Assembly: GCF_020523985.1 (NCBI RefSeq)
Contig: NZ_JAIVKM010000005.1
Coordinates: 62,001-126,000, forward strand
Reading direction: 5' to 3'
DNA length: 64,000 nucleotides
Source of the DNA: Mangrovibacter yixingensis
GTDB taxonomy: Bacteria; Pseudomonadota; Gammaproteobacteria; Enterobacterales; Enterobacteriaceae
This document shows, in pieces, positions 51,708-64,000 of the stretch (its first letter is position 1; every line of letters starts with the position of its first letter). Under the pieces are notes generated by a model, which saw nothing but the letters and a program-made list of their open reading frames with translations, was not told the DNA's origin and did no database searches. Made by a program: the position numbers and the translations under genes.

Positions 51708-52133
51708 TTAATATTCCTGGTCTTCTATCAGACGTTTCCCCATGCTAATAGAATCATGCACTTCATAACCCAGGTGTTCATACATTGCCAGAACACTGTC
51801 ATTTTCTTCCCGCACCAGCAGATTAATTTTTGGGCAACCACGGGCAATTAGCTTTTTCTCCAGGCGATTCAATAATGCATTCGCGATACCGCGCCCACGG
51901 AACTCCGGATGAACCCCCAGATAATAGGCTGCACCGCGATGCCCGTCGTAACCGCCCATGACAGAACCGACAATTTCCCCGCCCACTTCAGCTACCAGAA
52001 ATAGCTCCGGGTCGTGATTCATCTTACGTTCAATATCCATTTCCGGATCATTCCATGGGCGCAAAAGTTCACAACGTTCCCACAGAGTGATCACCTCTTC
52101 GAAGTCGTCCTGGCGAAAAACGCGTATCTCCAT
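51708..52133 (-). CDS. ypeA: GNAT acetyltransferase YpeA
   Basis: A 141-residue GCN5-type N-acetyltransferase, same length as E. coli YpeA. The acetyl-CoA loop is in [19 protein letters not shown]. Substrate unknown. The ATG at 52133 starts [15 protein letters not shown] like E. coli and has a GAGGATA ribosome site. Divergent from amiA. Confidence 0.95.
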   Translation of the reverse strand: MEIRVFRQDDFEEVITLWERCELLRPWNDPEMDIERKMNHDPELFLVAEVGGEIVGSVMGGYDGHRGAAYYLGVHPEFRGRGIANALLNRLEKKLIARGCPKINLLVREENDSVLAMYEHLGYEVHDSISMGKRLIEDQEY

Positions 52134-52350
52134 GGTTATCCTCACTAAGTTAACCCAAAAGGATGATTATGAACGTTAGCGCAGCAATAGCCAATATCAG
52201 ACACATCTATGTTGTAAAAATGGCATAATGCCTGGCTGTCATCCATTGAAATGAAACGTAAAACTTTTTTAATGCAGCGATTGTCGTTGATGTGTTGACG
52301 ATACGATATAACAATAATTCAGAATCCACTTAGCATATATTTCAGGCCGC

Positions 52351-53226
52351 ATGAGTAAATTAAAACTGCTTAAACGACTTACTTCCCGCCGCCAGCTACT
52401 TCTGACGGGCCTGGCGGCGCTGACCGTAGCAAGCACAACGAAAGCACTTGCGAAAGAAACGGCTCAGCCACTGAAAACACACAATGCCCACAGTAAGGCA
52501 AAAACCAGCCATAAAAGCGCCAGGCGTATTGTTATGATTGACCCAGGCCACGGCGGTATTGATTCAGGTGCTATTGGCCATCATGGTTCAGAAGAGAAAC
52601 ATGTCGTTCTGGCTATCGCCAAATATGTACGGGGTATGTTGCGCCAGAAAGGTTTCGACGCGCGCCTGACCCGGACTACCGATATGTTTATTCCTCTGTA
52701 TGACCGGGTTGAAATAGCCCATAAACATGGTGCTGATCTGTTTTTATCGATCCACGCCGATGGCTTTACCAGCCCTCAGGCTGCTGGTGCATCAGTATTT
52801 GCGCTTTCCAACCGTGGTGCCAGTAGTGCTATGGCGAAATACTTGTCTGATCGTGAAAACGCCGCAGATGATGTAGCCGGTAAGCAAGTTAAAGACCGTG
52901 ACCACTATTTGCAGCAGGTGCTGTTTGATCTGGTGCAGACCGATACGATTAAAAACAGCCTGACGCTCGGCTCACATATCATCCGCCAGATAAAACCGAT
53001 TCACCACCTGCACAGTAACCACACCGAGCAGGCTGCATTTGTCGTGTTAAAATCGCCGTCTATTCCTTCAGTGCTGGTTGAAACGTCTTTTATTACCAAC
53101 CCGGCTGAAGAGCGCCAGCTCGGTACCACGGCGTTTCGCAAAAAGATAGCTACAGCCATTTCAGATGGTGTTGACAGCTACTTTAACTGGTTTGATAACC
53201 ACAAAGCCCACACACGACACGGATAA
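52351..53226 (+). CDS. amiA: N-acetylmuramoyl-L-alanine amidase AmiA
   Basis: AmiA cleaves peptide side chains from peptidoglycan during daughter-cell separation. A Tat signal peptide (SRRQLLLTGLA, twin Arg about 13-14) leads to the Amidase_3 domain: MIDPGHGGIDSGAIG, the zinc Glu in GSEEKHV, SIHADGF and the catalytic Glu in VLVETSFITNP. The 291 residues compare with 289 in E. coli. It lies 3 bp before hemF, as in E. coli. Confidence 0.97.
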   Translation: MSKLKLLKRLTSRRQLLLTGLAALTVASTTKALAKETAQPLKTHNAHSKAKTSHKSARRIVMIDPGHGGIDSGAIGHHGSEEKHVVLAIAKYVRGMLRQKGFDARLTRTTDMFIPLYDRVEIAHKHGADLFLSIHADGFTSPQAAGASVFALSNRGASSAMAKYLSDRENAADDVAGKQVKDRDHYLQQVLFDLVQTDTIKNSLTLGSHIIRQIKPIHHLHSNHTEQAAFVVLKSPSIPSVLVETSFITNPAEERQLGTTAFRKKIATAISDGVDSYFNWFDNHKAHTRHG

Positions 53227-54132
<906 letters not shown>

Positions 54133-54137
54133 GGCCC

Positions 54138-54163
54138 AAAAAAGCCCCACGGCAGAGTGGGGC
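54138..54163 (-). terminator. Terminator downstream of maeB
   Basis: On the minus strand GCCCCAC pairs with GTGGGGC around a 6-base loop and is followed by six T residues. It lies about 125 bp past the maeB stop and just after the hemF stop. On the plus strand it lacks a T-run, so it mainly serves maeB. Confidence 0.75.
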
Positions 54164-54286
54164 AAACAGACATCAACGTTGTAATACTAAAATCCTGTTA
54201 AAACACCAGATCTGTAACAGCCAACTGCAGGGATACTCCGTGTGGTGCCACATGCAGGCAGCGCAACAAAAGTGTCCCCAGAGCAG

Positions 54287-56566
54287 TTAAATGGGTGAGG
54301 TCTGTGCTTCCACCACGGCCAGTGCCACCATATTCACAATTCGCCGCACTGAGGCAATTGGCGTCAGAACATGCACCGGTTTGGCTATCCCCATCAGCAC
54401 GGGCCCCACAGTGACACCTTCAGAGCTGGAAACCCGCAACAGGTTGTAGCTAATACGTGCAGCTTCCATGTTTGGCATAATGAGGATATTAGCCGCCCCT
54501 TTCAGCGGGCTGTCTGGCATCCGCTCCTGGCGGATACTTTCTGTCAGCGCCGCATCACCATGCATCTCACCATCAATCATCAGGTCTGGTGCTCGCTCAC
54601 GTACTCGTTGCAAGGTTTCACGCATTTTCACCGCAGCAGGTGCATCAGAAGAGCCGTAATTTGAGTGCGACAACAACGCCACTCGCGGCTCAATCCCAAA
54701 CCGGCGTACGGTCTCTGCCGCCAGCAAAGTAATTTCCGTTAATTGTTCCGGGTTGGGGTCATCATTGACGTAGGTATCGGCAATAAAAGTGTTACCACTG
54801 GGCAGCAATAACGCATTCATCGCGCCGGCTGCTTTTACTTCATCACGGTAGCCAAACAATTTTTCCAGAATGGTGAAATGCTCGTGGTATTCCCCTACAG
54901 TTCCGCAAATCAGGCCATCGGCTTCACCACGGTGCACCATAATCGCACCAATCACGGTTGTGTTGCTGATAACGGTACGCTGAGCCTGTTCCTGAGTGAC
55001 GCCACGGCGTTTCATCAGGTTGTAGTATTCCGTCCAGTAGGCTTTAAAACGCGGGTCGGATTCATTATTAACAATATCGAAATCTTTACCCAGTTCAATT
55101 TGCAGACCGAGTTTTTTGATACGCATGTCGATAACCCCTGGGCGACCTATCAGAATCGGGCGGGCCAGGCCAAGGGTAACCAGCTCTTGCGTAGCATGCA
55201 GCACGCGTGGTTCTTCCCCTTCGGCCAGCACAATGCGTTTCGGGTCTTTGCGCGCCTGTGAGAAAATGGGCTTCATGAACAGGTTGGTTTTATACACAAA
55301 CTCAGTCAGTTTTTCCCGGTAGGCATCCATGTCTTCAATAGGGCGTGTCGCCACACCAGAATCCATTGCAGCTTTCGCCACCGCAGGGGCAATTTTGACA
55401 ATCAGGCGCGGGTCGAAGGGTTTCGGAATCAGGTAATCCGGGCCAAAACTCAGTTCCTGGTCACCATAAGCCGACGCCACAACTTCGCTTTGCTCAGCAT
55501 GAGCCAGTTCAGCAATAGCATGTACCGCAGCCAGCTTCATCTCTTCGTTAATGGCGGTGGCCCCCACATCCAGTGCACCGCGGAAAATAAACGGGAAGCA
55601 CAAAACGTTATTCACCTGGTTAGGGTAATCAGAGCGGCCAGTGCAAATAATGGCATCAGCGCGAACTTCTTTAGCCAGTGGTGGGAGGATTTCTGGTTCC
55701 GGGTTCGCCAGAGCAAGAATTAATGGCGCATCGGCCATTTTTTTCACCATGTCTTGTGTCAGCACTTTCGGGCCTGAACAGCCAAGAAAAATATCAGCGC
55801 CGGAAATGACATCATCCAGTGTGCGCCGCCCATCATCCAGTACGGCATAGGCAGCTTTGGTTTCTACCATGTTGGCATCACGCCCCTGGTAGATAACGCC
55901 TTTGGAATCGCACACCACAATATTGTGTTTTTGCATTCCTAACGCCACCAGCAGGTTCATACAGGCAATCGCGGAGGCACCTGCTCCAGAAACAACCAAA
56001 CGAACATCAGCAATGTGCTTTTTCACTACCCGCAAGCCGTTTAATACCGCAGCGGTACAGATGATCGCCGTGCCGTGCTGATCATCATGAAACACCGGGA
56101 TCTTCATGCGTTCGCGGAGTTTCTTCTCAATGTAGAAACACTCGGGCGCTTTAATATCTTCCAGGTTGATCCCGCCAAATGTTGGCTCCAGGGCTGCCAC
56201 CACATCGATCAATTTATCAGGATCGTGTTCGTCTACTTCTATATCGAACACATCAATACCCGCAAATTTTTTAAACAGAACCCCTTTACCTTCCATTACG
56301 GGTTTTCCGGCCAGTGCCCCTATATTTCCCAACCCCAAAACGGCAGTACCGTTAGAAACCACTGCCACCAGGTTGCCACGCGCTGTATATTTATGCGCGG
56401 CAAGTGGATTTTCAGCAATCTCCAGGCAAGGTGCAGCAACGCCCGGTGAGTAAGCCAGCGCAAGGTCGCGTTGAGTTGCCAGTGGTTTGGTTGGTGAAAC
56501 CTGAATTTTCCCCGGAACGGGGAATTCATGAAAATCGAGGGCACTTTGCTTTAGTTGTTCGTCCAT
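54287..56566 (-). CDS. maeB: NADP-dependent malic enzyme MaeB
   Basis: MaeB decarboxylates malate to pyruvate and yields NADPH. The 759 residues equal E. coli MaeB. The N-terminal malic domain (about 1-420) has [24 protein letters not shown] and [15 protein letters not shown]. The C-terminal third is a phosphotransacetylase-like regulatory domain ([29 protein letters not shown]). Divergent from talA. Confidence 0.98.
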   Translation of the reverse strand: MDEQLKQSALDFHEFPVPGKIQVSPTKPLATQRDLALAYSPGVAAPCLEIAENPLAAHKYTARGNLVAVVSNGTAVLGLGNIGALAGKPVMEGKGVLFKKFAGIDVFDIEVDEHDPDKLIDVVAALEPTFGGINLEDIKAPECFYIEKKLRERMKIPVFHDDQHGTAIICTAAVLNGLRVVKKHIADVRLVVSGAGASAIACMNLLVALGMQKHNIVVCDSKGVIYQGRDANMVETKAAYAVLDDGRRTLDDVISGADIFLGCSGPKVLTQDMVKKMADAPLILALANPEPEILPPLAKEVRADAIICTGRSDYPNQVNNVLCFPFIFRGALDVGATAINEEMKLAAVHAIAELAHAEQSEVVASAYGDQELSFGPDYLIPKPFDPRLIVKIAPAVAKAAMDSGVATRPIEDMDAYREKLTEFVYKTNLFMKPIFSQARKDPKRIVLAEGEEPRVLHATQELVTLGLARPILIGRPGVIDMRIKKLGLQIELGKDFDIVNNESDPRFKAYWTEYYNLMKRRGVTQEQAQRTVISNTTVIGAIMVHRGEADGLICGTVGEYHEHFTILEKLFGYRDEVKAAGAMNALLLPSGNTFIADTYVNDDPNPEQLTEITLLAAETVRRFGIEPRVALLSHSNYGSSDAPAAVKMRETLQRVRERAPDLMIDGEMHGDAALTESIRQERMPDSPLKGAANILIMPNMEAARISYNLLRVSSSEGVTVGPVLMGIAKPVHVLTPIASVRRIVNMVALAVVEAQTSPI

Positions 56567-56838
56567 TTTGTAATCCTGTTAGTTTCAAGCAGGCGATGAA
56601 AAGAAGCGGTACGATGTAATCCGCCAGGCAGGACAAGTATTACCTGGTGGTGCAACCTAAACTTTGAAGGCAGTTAGATTCCTGAAAATAGTCAAATATT
56701 TGTTAGCTAATTATAAATAGTATGTTACCCGGACGCGGAACCACTGCATGGGTTGTTTGCTACTCTTTTTGTTAACCAGGTCTCGTTTTTACCTGGCGTG
56801 CGGAGAAAGCGCCGGTTCTGAATACAGGAGAAGTCAAC

Positions 56839-57795
56839 ATGAACCAACTTGATGCAATTAAACAGTTTACGACCGTCGTCGCCGACAGTGGCGATATCTC
56901 ATCTATTCTGCACTACCAGCCTCAGGATGCGACCACCAACCCGTCTTTATTGCTCAAGGCTGCCAGCCTGCCGCAATATCAGCATTTGATTGAAGACGCT
57001 TTGGCCTGGGGCAACAAGCAAGGTGCAACCCAGGAAGTCCAAATTAAAGCCGCTTGCGACAAACTGGCGGTAAATGTCGGTGCAGAAATTCTGAAAAACA
57101 TCCCCGGCCGGGTGTCTACAGAAGTGGATGCGCACCTCTCCTTCGATACTCAAAAAAGTATTCGTAAGGCGCATGAGTTAGTGGAAATGTATGCGGCTCA
57201 AGGGTTTGATACGTCACGTATTCTTATCAAGCTGGCAGCAACCTGGGAAGGGATCCGCGCAGCAGAACACCTGGAACGCGATGGTATTCACTGTAATCTC
57301 ACTTTGTTGTTTTCACTGGCTCAGGCCAGAGCCTGTGCTGAGGCGGGTGTTTTTCTTATCTCACCTTTTGTCGGGCGTATTTATGACTGGTTTCAGGCCC
57401 GTACGCCGTTGTCGCCTTATGTTGTGGAAGAAGATCCCGGTGTGAAATCAGTACGTAATATTTACGATTACATGAAACGCCACCGTTACCCAACCATTAT
57501 CATGGGTGCCAGCTTCCGTCGTATTGAACAAATTCTTGCGCTGGCCGGTTGTGACCGGTTAACCATTTCACCGGCATTGCTGGAAGAACTGCAGAATAGT
57601 GATGAGCCGGTTATCCGTAAATTGATCCCGTCTTCTGAAACGTTCTCAACACCACAACCGTTGAGTGAAGCGGCATACCGCTGGGAGCAAAACCTGGATG
57701 AAATGGCGACAGATAAACTGGCAGAAGGGATAAGATTATTCGCCGCCGACCAGCGGAAACTGGAAGATTTACTGGCAGCCAAAAACCAGCAGTAA
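56839..57795 (+). CDS. talA: Transaldolase A
   Basis: Transaldolase of the non-oxidative pentose phosphate pathway. The 318 residues compare with 316 in E. coli TalA. The Schiff-base Lys131 lies in [12 protein letters not shown], and [12 protein letters not shown] and [12 protein letters not shown] are typical. Ribosome site CAGGAGA. In E. coli tktB follows in the same operon; here the gene is followed at once by the convergent ypfG. Confidence 0.97.
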   Translation: MNQLDAIKQFTTVVADSGDISSILHYQPQDATTNPSLLLKAASLPQYQHLIEDALAWGNKQGATQEVQIKAACDKLAVNVGAEILKNIPGRVSTEVDAHLSFDTQKSIRKAHELVEMYAAQGFDTSRILIKLAATWEGIRAAEHLERDGIHCNLTLLFSLAQARACAEAGVFLISPFVGRIYDWFQARTPLSPYVVEEDPGVKSVRNIYDYMKRHRYPTIIMGASFRRIEQILALAGCDRLTISPALLEELQNSDEPVIRKLIPSSETFSTPQPLSEAAYRWEQNLDEMATDKLAEGIRLFAADQRKLEDLLAAKNQQ

Positions 57796-57803
57796 CGGGT
57801 TCA

Positions 57804-57863
57804 TTGGGTGGCGAGGCCATTGTGAAATTGTGAAATTTGGCCTCAGCTACCTTAACCACCCAA
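57804..57863. terminator. Double-stem hairpin between talA and ypfG
   Basis: An outer stem TTGGGTGG / CCACCCAA (57804-57811 with 57856-57863) encloses an inner stem GAGGCCA / TGGCCTC (57813-57819 with 57838-57844). It fills the 72-bp gap between the convergent genes. No long T-run, so it may end transcription only weakly. Confidence 0.55.
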
Positions 57864-57867
57864 GGTT

Positions 57868-58932
57868 TCAGTTCGCCACCCACAACGTCGGCCAGGCATC
57901 AGCGGTTTCCTGGCCATCACACACAGGTTGAGAAGCCAGGCGCACTAACCTGAACTGTTCATCAGTATAACGCCAGCGGGTCGTCACCCCACAATCAGCA
58001 AACCCACGCCCTTTATTCAGGGTAATAAACACCTGGTCATGATCATCGAAACGGGTATTCATCAGTTCCACATCTCTGTCGTGGTCTTCCCAGTTAAAAG
58101 GCAGGCGCAAGTGAATACGCCGGGCATGAAAAGGCTTTTCACGGTTCAGAACCCAGACCAGGTCCACCACGTTATAGGCACCAGACTCACAACTCACCAT
58201 CAGAATGGCTTTATTACCGGACAGCGGAGCAACACGAACCTCACGTTGCGAAGGATCCATTGAACAGCGGCTGTTTGCCATGCGCCATGATCCGTAATCC
58301 AGCAGATCGTTTAGCTCTTTTGCGCTGAGTGGTTTTATCGGAAGTTCAGGTTTATCAATTGCCAGTAAGCCGGGTGCCGGGGGTGTTCTCTGCGGTGGTA
58401 AAACACCAGGTTCAACCCAGGCACTTTGGTTGCCCTGCCGTTTCTGCATAGCATCGATAAATGCCATTGCGCGTTTCATGCCATCAAGAGAAATAGAACC
58501 CTGTGCATGAGCAAGGGTTATAGATGAATTATCTGGTTCTGCCACCAGGCTGCGTACCAATGCCGTTATCACAGCCGGGTTAGTCGTTTTTACCCGATGA
58601 GGTGTAATTTGCCAGGCCTTTTTATCCAGTTGTAATGGTTTACCGTGCCATAACAGGCGGCCATTAATTGCCGGTAACTTTGTAGGCGGTGCATAAAGTG
58701 AGCCCAGTTCAATACGTAAAGACATATCGTCTTTGGCTCCAGCACTGCGCGATAACGCCATTATCAGCCCATGATGATGGCTGACATTACGTGCCTGGCA
58801 AAAATTTTGGTTATTACAGGTGACCAGCCAGTCAGCAAATTGCTGCTGCGCGGGGCCGGCAAAAGCGAGCCCCGGCAACATACCGGATAATAAAATACCC
58901 AGAAAAAAGAGACGACCGGATGATAAGCGCAC
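57868..58932 (-). CDS. ypfG: DUF1176 protein YpfG
   Basis: A predicted periplasmic protein of unknown function. A signal peptide ends near LPGLAFAG, followed by PAQQQFADWLVTCNNQNFC, the usual DUF1176 opening, and ends with DAWPTLWV as in E. coli YpfG. The start is uncertain: the GTG at 58932 (AGGAT site) gives 354 residues and a normal signal peptide, while the frame reaches back to a TTG at 59037. It lies beyond nudK on the same strand. Confidence 0.85.
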   Translation of the reverse strand: MRLSSGRLFFLGILLSGMLPGLAFAGPAQQQFADWLVTCNNQNFCQARNVSHHHGLIMALSRSAGAKDDMSLRIELGSLYAPPTKLPAINGRLLWHGKPLQLDKKAWQITPHRVKTTNPAVITALVRSLVAEPDNSSITLAHAQGSISLDGMKRAMAFIDAMQKRQGNQSAWVEPGVLPPQRTPPAPGLLAIDKPELPIKPLSAKELNDLLDYGSWRMANSRCSMDPSQREVRVAPLSGNKAILMVSCESGAYNVVDLVWVLNREKPFHARRIHLRLPFNWEDHDRDVELMNTRFDDHDQVFITLNKGRGFADCGVTTRWRYTDEQFRLVRLASQPVCDGQETADAWPTLWVAN

Positions 58933-59052
58933 AGACAATCCTGTAAACCAGAATGAGCAAAATAACGTCGCCGTATCTTCGTTCCCCTTGCGGGCTGGCT
59001 CAATAAGATTTGTCGGATTGAAAAAAACCAATATCAAAATGATATGTAGTCG

Positions 59053-59628
59053 TTAATCCATATAACCACTTAGCTTAAGATGTTGCAGTAAAATCACTGT
59101 TTTGCCATCACAAATCTCGCCGTTACGCATTTTTTCTATCGCATCATCAAAAGCCATTTCAATGACATCAATAGCTTCATCATCAACACCGCCCCCGGCA
59201 CTTTTCTTCAATTGCTCGCTATAGGGTGCAATAAAGAAATAAACAACTTCAGTTACACCACCAGGAGACATATACAGTTCAAAGACTTTCTCGACCTCAC
59301 CCACCTGGTAACCCGTCTCTTCCATCGCTTCTTTGCGTGCGCAAGCTTCAGGTGCATCGTTATCCAGTAACCCGGCACATGCCTCAATCAGCCGCCCATC
59401 CTCATTGCCATTCACCCAGGTTGCCACACGAAACTGGCGGGTTAATACCACACTGCGCTGGTCGCGGTTATACAGCAAGATTGTCGCGCCATTTCCCCGG
59501 TCATAAACCTCACGCTTTTGGCGAATTACTTCACCATCATGGCGGGTCAAGTCATAGGTAATATTGCGCAGAATAAAGTAATTATCAGAGAGGACTTTGT
59601 CTTTGATGATAGTAATTTTTGGCGGCAT
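59053..59628 (-). CDS. nudK: GDP-mannose pyrophosphatase NudK
   Basis: A Nudix hydrolase acting on GDP-mannose. The 191 residues equal E. coli NudK. The Nudix box runs through GLLDNDAPEACARKEAMEET with its REx2EE-like core, and the segments ILSDNYF-like VLSDNYFILRNITYDL and MSPGGVTE are conserved. It lies 84 bp after aegA. Confidence 0.95.
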   Translation of the reverse strand: MPPKITIIKDKVLSDNYFILRNITYDLTRHDGEVIRQKREVYDRGNGATILLYNRDQRSVVLTRQFRVATWVNGNEDGRLIEACAGLLDNDAPEACARKEAMEETGYQVGEVEKVFELYMSPGGVTEVVYFFIAPYSEQLKKSAGGGVDDEAIDVIEMAFDDAIEKMRNGEICDGKTVILLQHLKLSGYMD

Positions 59629-59712
59629 AGCGGCTCCCGAAATAAGACATGAGTCACCATACTACGCCGCCAAAGGCGATTTGTCGTTGCCGTTTTATTA
59701 CCGTTAAAAACG

Positions 59713-62081
<2,369 letters not shown>

Positions 62082-63788
62082 GTGATCGTTAAGCAATCAG
62101 TATCTTCAACTCTTGCCCGCGCATTCCTGTGTATTGTTCTGGTTTCACTGCTGTCCACTGGTCTGGCTCTGGTGACACTTTCCAGCAGTCTGAGCGATGC
62201 ACAGGCCGTGAATATCGCCGGTTCATTACGCATGCAAAGTTACCGAATGGGCTATGATTTACAAACTGACCCGTCCATGCTGCCCGAGCACCAAAAAAAA
62301 TACACAGCATCACTAAACTCCCCTGTTTTTCAATCCCTTAACCATTGGTATGTTCCCACTAATGTGCGCGAACGCTACGCTCAGATTCATACTGCCTGGG
62401 AGGAAATGCGGAACCAACTGCAGGCAGGAAACCAGACCTGGTACCAGCAAAATATTGCCAACTATGTTGGTAACATCAACGAATTCGTTTTTGCACTGCA
62501 GCGGTATGCAGAGAAGAAAGTGATGCTGGTGGCAGTATTTGCTGCTCTCGGTTTCATGACCATTTTACTGGTTATCTTTTTTACGCTGGAACGCATCCGT
62601 CTGCATGTCGTGTCTCCTCTGGAATCCCTGGTTGCTGCAAGTAAAAAAATGCAGGACGGCGTGTTCCAAATTCCGCGGCTGCATACGGAATTACCGAATG
62701 AGCTGGGTATGCTGTCACGCAGTTTTACTGCTATGACAGACGAGCTACACAAGTTTTACCGATCGTTGGAAGAAAAGGTCGCCGAGAAGACACAAGATTT
62801 ACAACAAGCCAACCGGATGCTTGAAGTGTTGTATAACTGCTCCCAGGCGATGAACACCAGTTCGATGGATCCACTGAGTTTTCGCCATATATTGCAGATA
62901 ATCCGCCAACATGAGCATGTTGAGTGTATTGAAATGCTGGTGGGTGAAAATTGGTCTATTCGCGAAGGTAACGAAGCTCCAGAAAGAGACTGGCAGACCA
63001 TTCCAGTCACTATGCAAGATACTGTTTTTGGTCAATTACGTTGGCAGGCTGAACCCGAAACGCCACCGGCTCAGATGATGAAGAGTGTAGCCAACATGCT
63101 AGGCAGAGGGTTGTTTTTTAACCAGGCGCAAAAACACTATCAGCAACTTTTGTTGATGGAAGAACGAGCCACTATTGCCCGCGAATTGCATGACTCCCTG
63201 GCCCAGGTGCTCTCTTACTTGCGCATTCAGATGGCTCTGCTGAACAGGAGTATTCCTCAGGAAAACCCAATGGCGCGGCAAATCATTGAGGATTTCTCTA
63301 AGGCGTTGAATGATGCCTACCGGCAATTACGCGAACTACTGTCAACATTCCGCCTGACACTGCAACAAGCCGATTTGTCTGCAGCCCTGCATGAAATGAT
63401 TGAGCCTTTACGTGCGCAAACTACGGCGCAAATCCACCTTGACTGCCGAATGCCTACGCAGGCCCTGGATGCTCAGCAACAAGTCCATTTACTGCAACTG
63501 GTACGGGAAGCTGTACTCAATGCCATCAAACACGCGAATGCCAGTGAAATCTCGGTAAGCTGTATTTCATCTCCTGATGGGGGGCACGCCGTTTATGTTC
63601 GTGATAATGGCCGTGGGATTCAAAGCCTTGAAGAGCCTGCGGGGCATTACGGCTTAAATATCATGCATGAACGGGCACATCGCCTGGGTGGGAAATTGGC
63701 TATCTCATGCCCAGTAACGGGCGGAACACTGGTAAGCCTGAGTTTTTCAACTGATGCTGGCAACACAACGGGTGTTGCTGCATCGTAA
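62082..63788 (+). CDS. narQ: Nitrate/nitrite sensor histidine kinase NarQ
   Basis: NarQ senses nitrate and nitrite in the periplasm and phosphorylates NarL/NarP. The P-box SLRMQSYRMGYDLQ follows the first membrane segment, a second segment (about 145-170) leads into a HAMP domain, a Cys-containing central module (YNCSQAMN) and the HPK7 kinase with ERATIARELHDSLAQ and the ATP loop VRDNGRGIQ. The GTG at 62082 with site AAGGA gives MIVKQSV, as in E. coli (566 residues; 568 here). It is followed after 18 bp by a response regulator. Confidence 0.96.
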   Translation: MIVKQSVSSTLARAFLCIVLVSLLSTGLALVTLSSSLSDAQAVNIAGSLRMQSYRMGYDLQTDPSMLPEHQKKYTASLNSPVFQSLNHWYVPTNVRERYAQIHTAWEEMRNQLQAGNQTWYQQNIANYVGNINEFVFALQRYAEKKVMLVAVFAALGFMTILLVIFFTLERIRLHVVSPLESLVAASKKMQDGVFQIPRLHTELPNELGMLSRSFTAMTDELHKFYRSLEEKVAEKTQDLQQANRMLEVLYNCSQAMNTSSMDPLSFRHILQIIRQHEHVECIEMLVGENWSIREGNEAPERDWQTIPVTMQDTVFGQLRWQAEPETPPAQMMKSVANMLGRGLFFNQAQKHYQQLLLMEERATIARELHDSLAQVLSYLRIQMALLNRSIPQENPMARQIIEDFSKALNDAYRQLRELLSTFRLTLQQADLSAALHEMIEPLRAQTTAQIHLDCRMPTQALDAQQQVHLLQLVREAVLNAIKHANASEISVSCISSPDGGHAVYVRDNGRGIQSLEEPAGHYGLNIMHERAHRLGGKLAISCPVTGGTLVSLSFSTDAGNTTGVAAS

Positions 63789-63806
63789 CTGTCGCACGGG
63801 GGAATT

Positions 63807-64000
63807 ATGCCACACACTGATCCATGCCGAATTTTAGTCGTTGATGATCACCCCTTAATTCGTAAAGGGGTTCGCCAACTTATCGAGCTGGAAGATGATC
63901 TGGTTATCATTGGTGAAGCGGAAAACGGGCAACAGACACTGGAAAAGGTTGCTGAACTCATGCCAGATTTGGTCATTCTCGATTTGAACATGAGCGGCAT
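63807..64000 (+). CDS. narP: NarL/NarP-type response regulator, N-terminal part
   Basis: The first 64 codons of a response regulator run off the right edge. The receiver shows ILVVDDHPLIRKGVRQLIEL and the phosphorylation site Asp59 in LVILDLNMSG. It resembles both E. coli NarP and NarL; NarP is preferred for the DDHPL.R.GVRQL..LE segment. The ribosome site CGGGGGAA is good. Directly behind narQ, it forms a sensor-regulator operon, which E. coli K-12 does not have. The symbol is tentative because the DNA-binding domain is not visible. Confidence 0.75.
   Translation, partial: MPHTDPCRILVVDDHPLIRKGVRQLIELEDDLVIIGEAENGQQTLEKVAELMPDLVILDLNMSG

Overview
This window comes from the chromosome of an enterobacterium (order Enterobacterales, most likely family Enterobacteriaceae). 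Nearly every housekeeping protein has the length and sequence expected of its E. coli counterpart, and long runs of gene order match E. coli. The genus cannot be named from the sequence. No rRNA, tRNA, CRISPR array, insertion sequence or prophage was seen.

Layout. (1) 1-13977: the dxs-yajO-pgpA-thiL-nusB-ribE-ribD-nrdR-yajI-tsx-secF-secD-yajC-tgt-queA-acpH block (isoprenoid, thiamine and riboflavin cofactors, nucleotide-reductase control, nucleoside channel, Sec translocase, queuosine tRNA modification). (2) 13978-14657: a junction holding a small FlxA-like gene with a near-consensus sigma-28 flagellar promoter. (3) 14648-30087: yfeR-yfeH-ypeB-ligA-zipA-cysZ-cysK-ptsH-ptsI-crr-cysM-cysA-cysW-cysT-cysP (sulfate/thiosulfate assimilation and the sugar phosphotransferase system), a block that lies far from block 1 in E. 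coli K-12. (4) 30408-48949: a type VI secretion locus, all on the minus strand. (5) 49487-64000: yfeX-yfeY-yfeZ-ypeA-amiA-hemF-maeB-talA-ypfG-nudK-aegA-narQ and the start of a narP-like regulator.

The T6SS locus is the main accessory region. In transcription order it holds tssK, tssL, an OmpA-domain protein, vgrG, a lipase effector, a Tli4-type immunity protein, a PAAR tip, an unknown membrane protein, tssM, a DUF3592 protein, tssF, tssG and tssJ. It therefore encodes the whole envelope complex (TssJLM), most of the baseplate (TssKFG, VgrG, PAAR) and one toxin-immunity pair. It has no tube (hcp), sheath (tssB/tssC), tssE, clpV ATPase or tssA. Either those parts are encoded elsewhere or this is a reduced locus. 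A roughly 146-bp near-perfect palindrome sits between tssM and the DUF3592 gene, where related loci often carry tssA.

Other departures from the E. coli plan are the acpH/yfeR junction, the absence of tktB between talA and ypfG, and a narP-like response regulator directly behind narQ. The dxs gene is cut by the left edge and the narP-like gene by the right edge.
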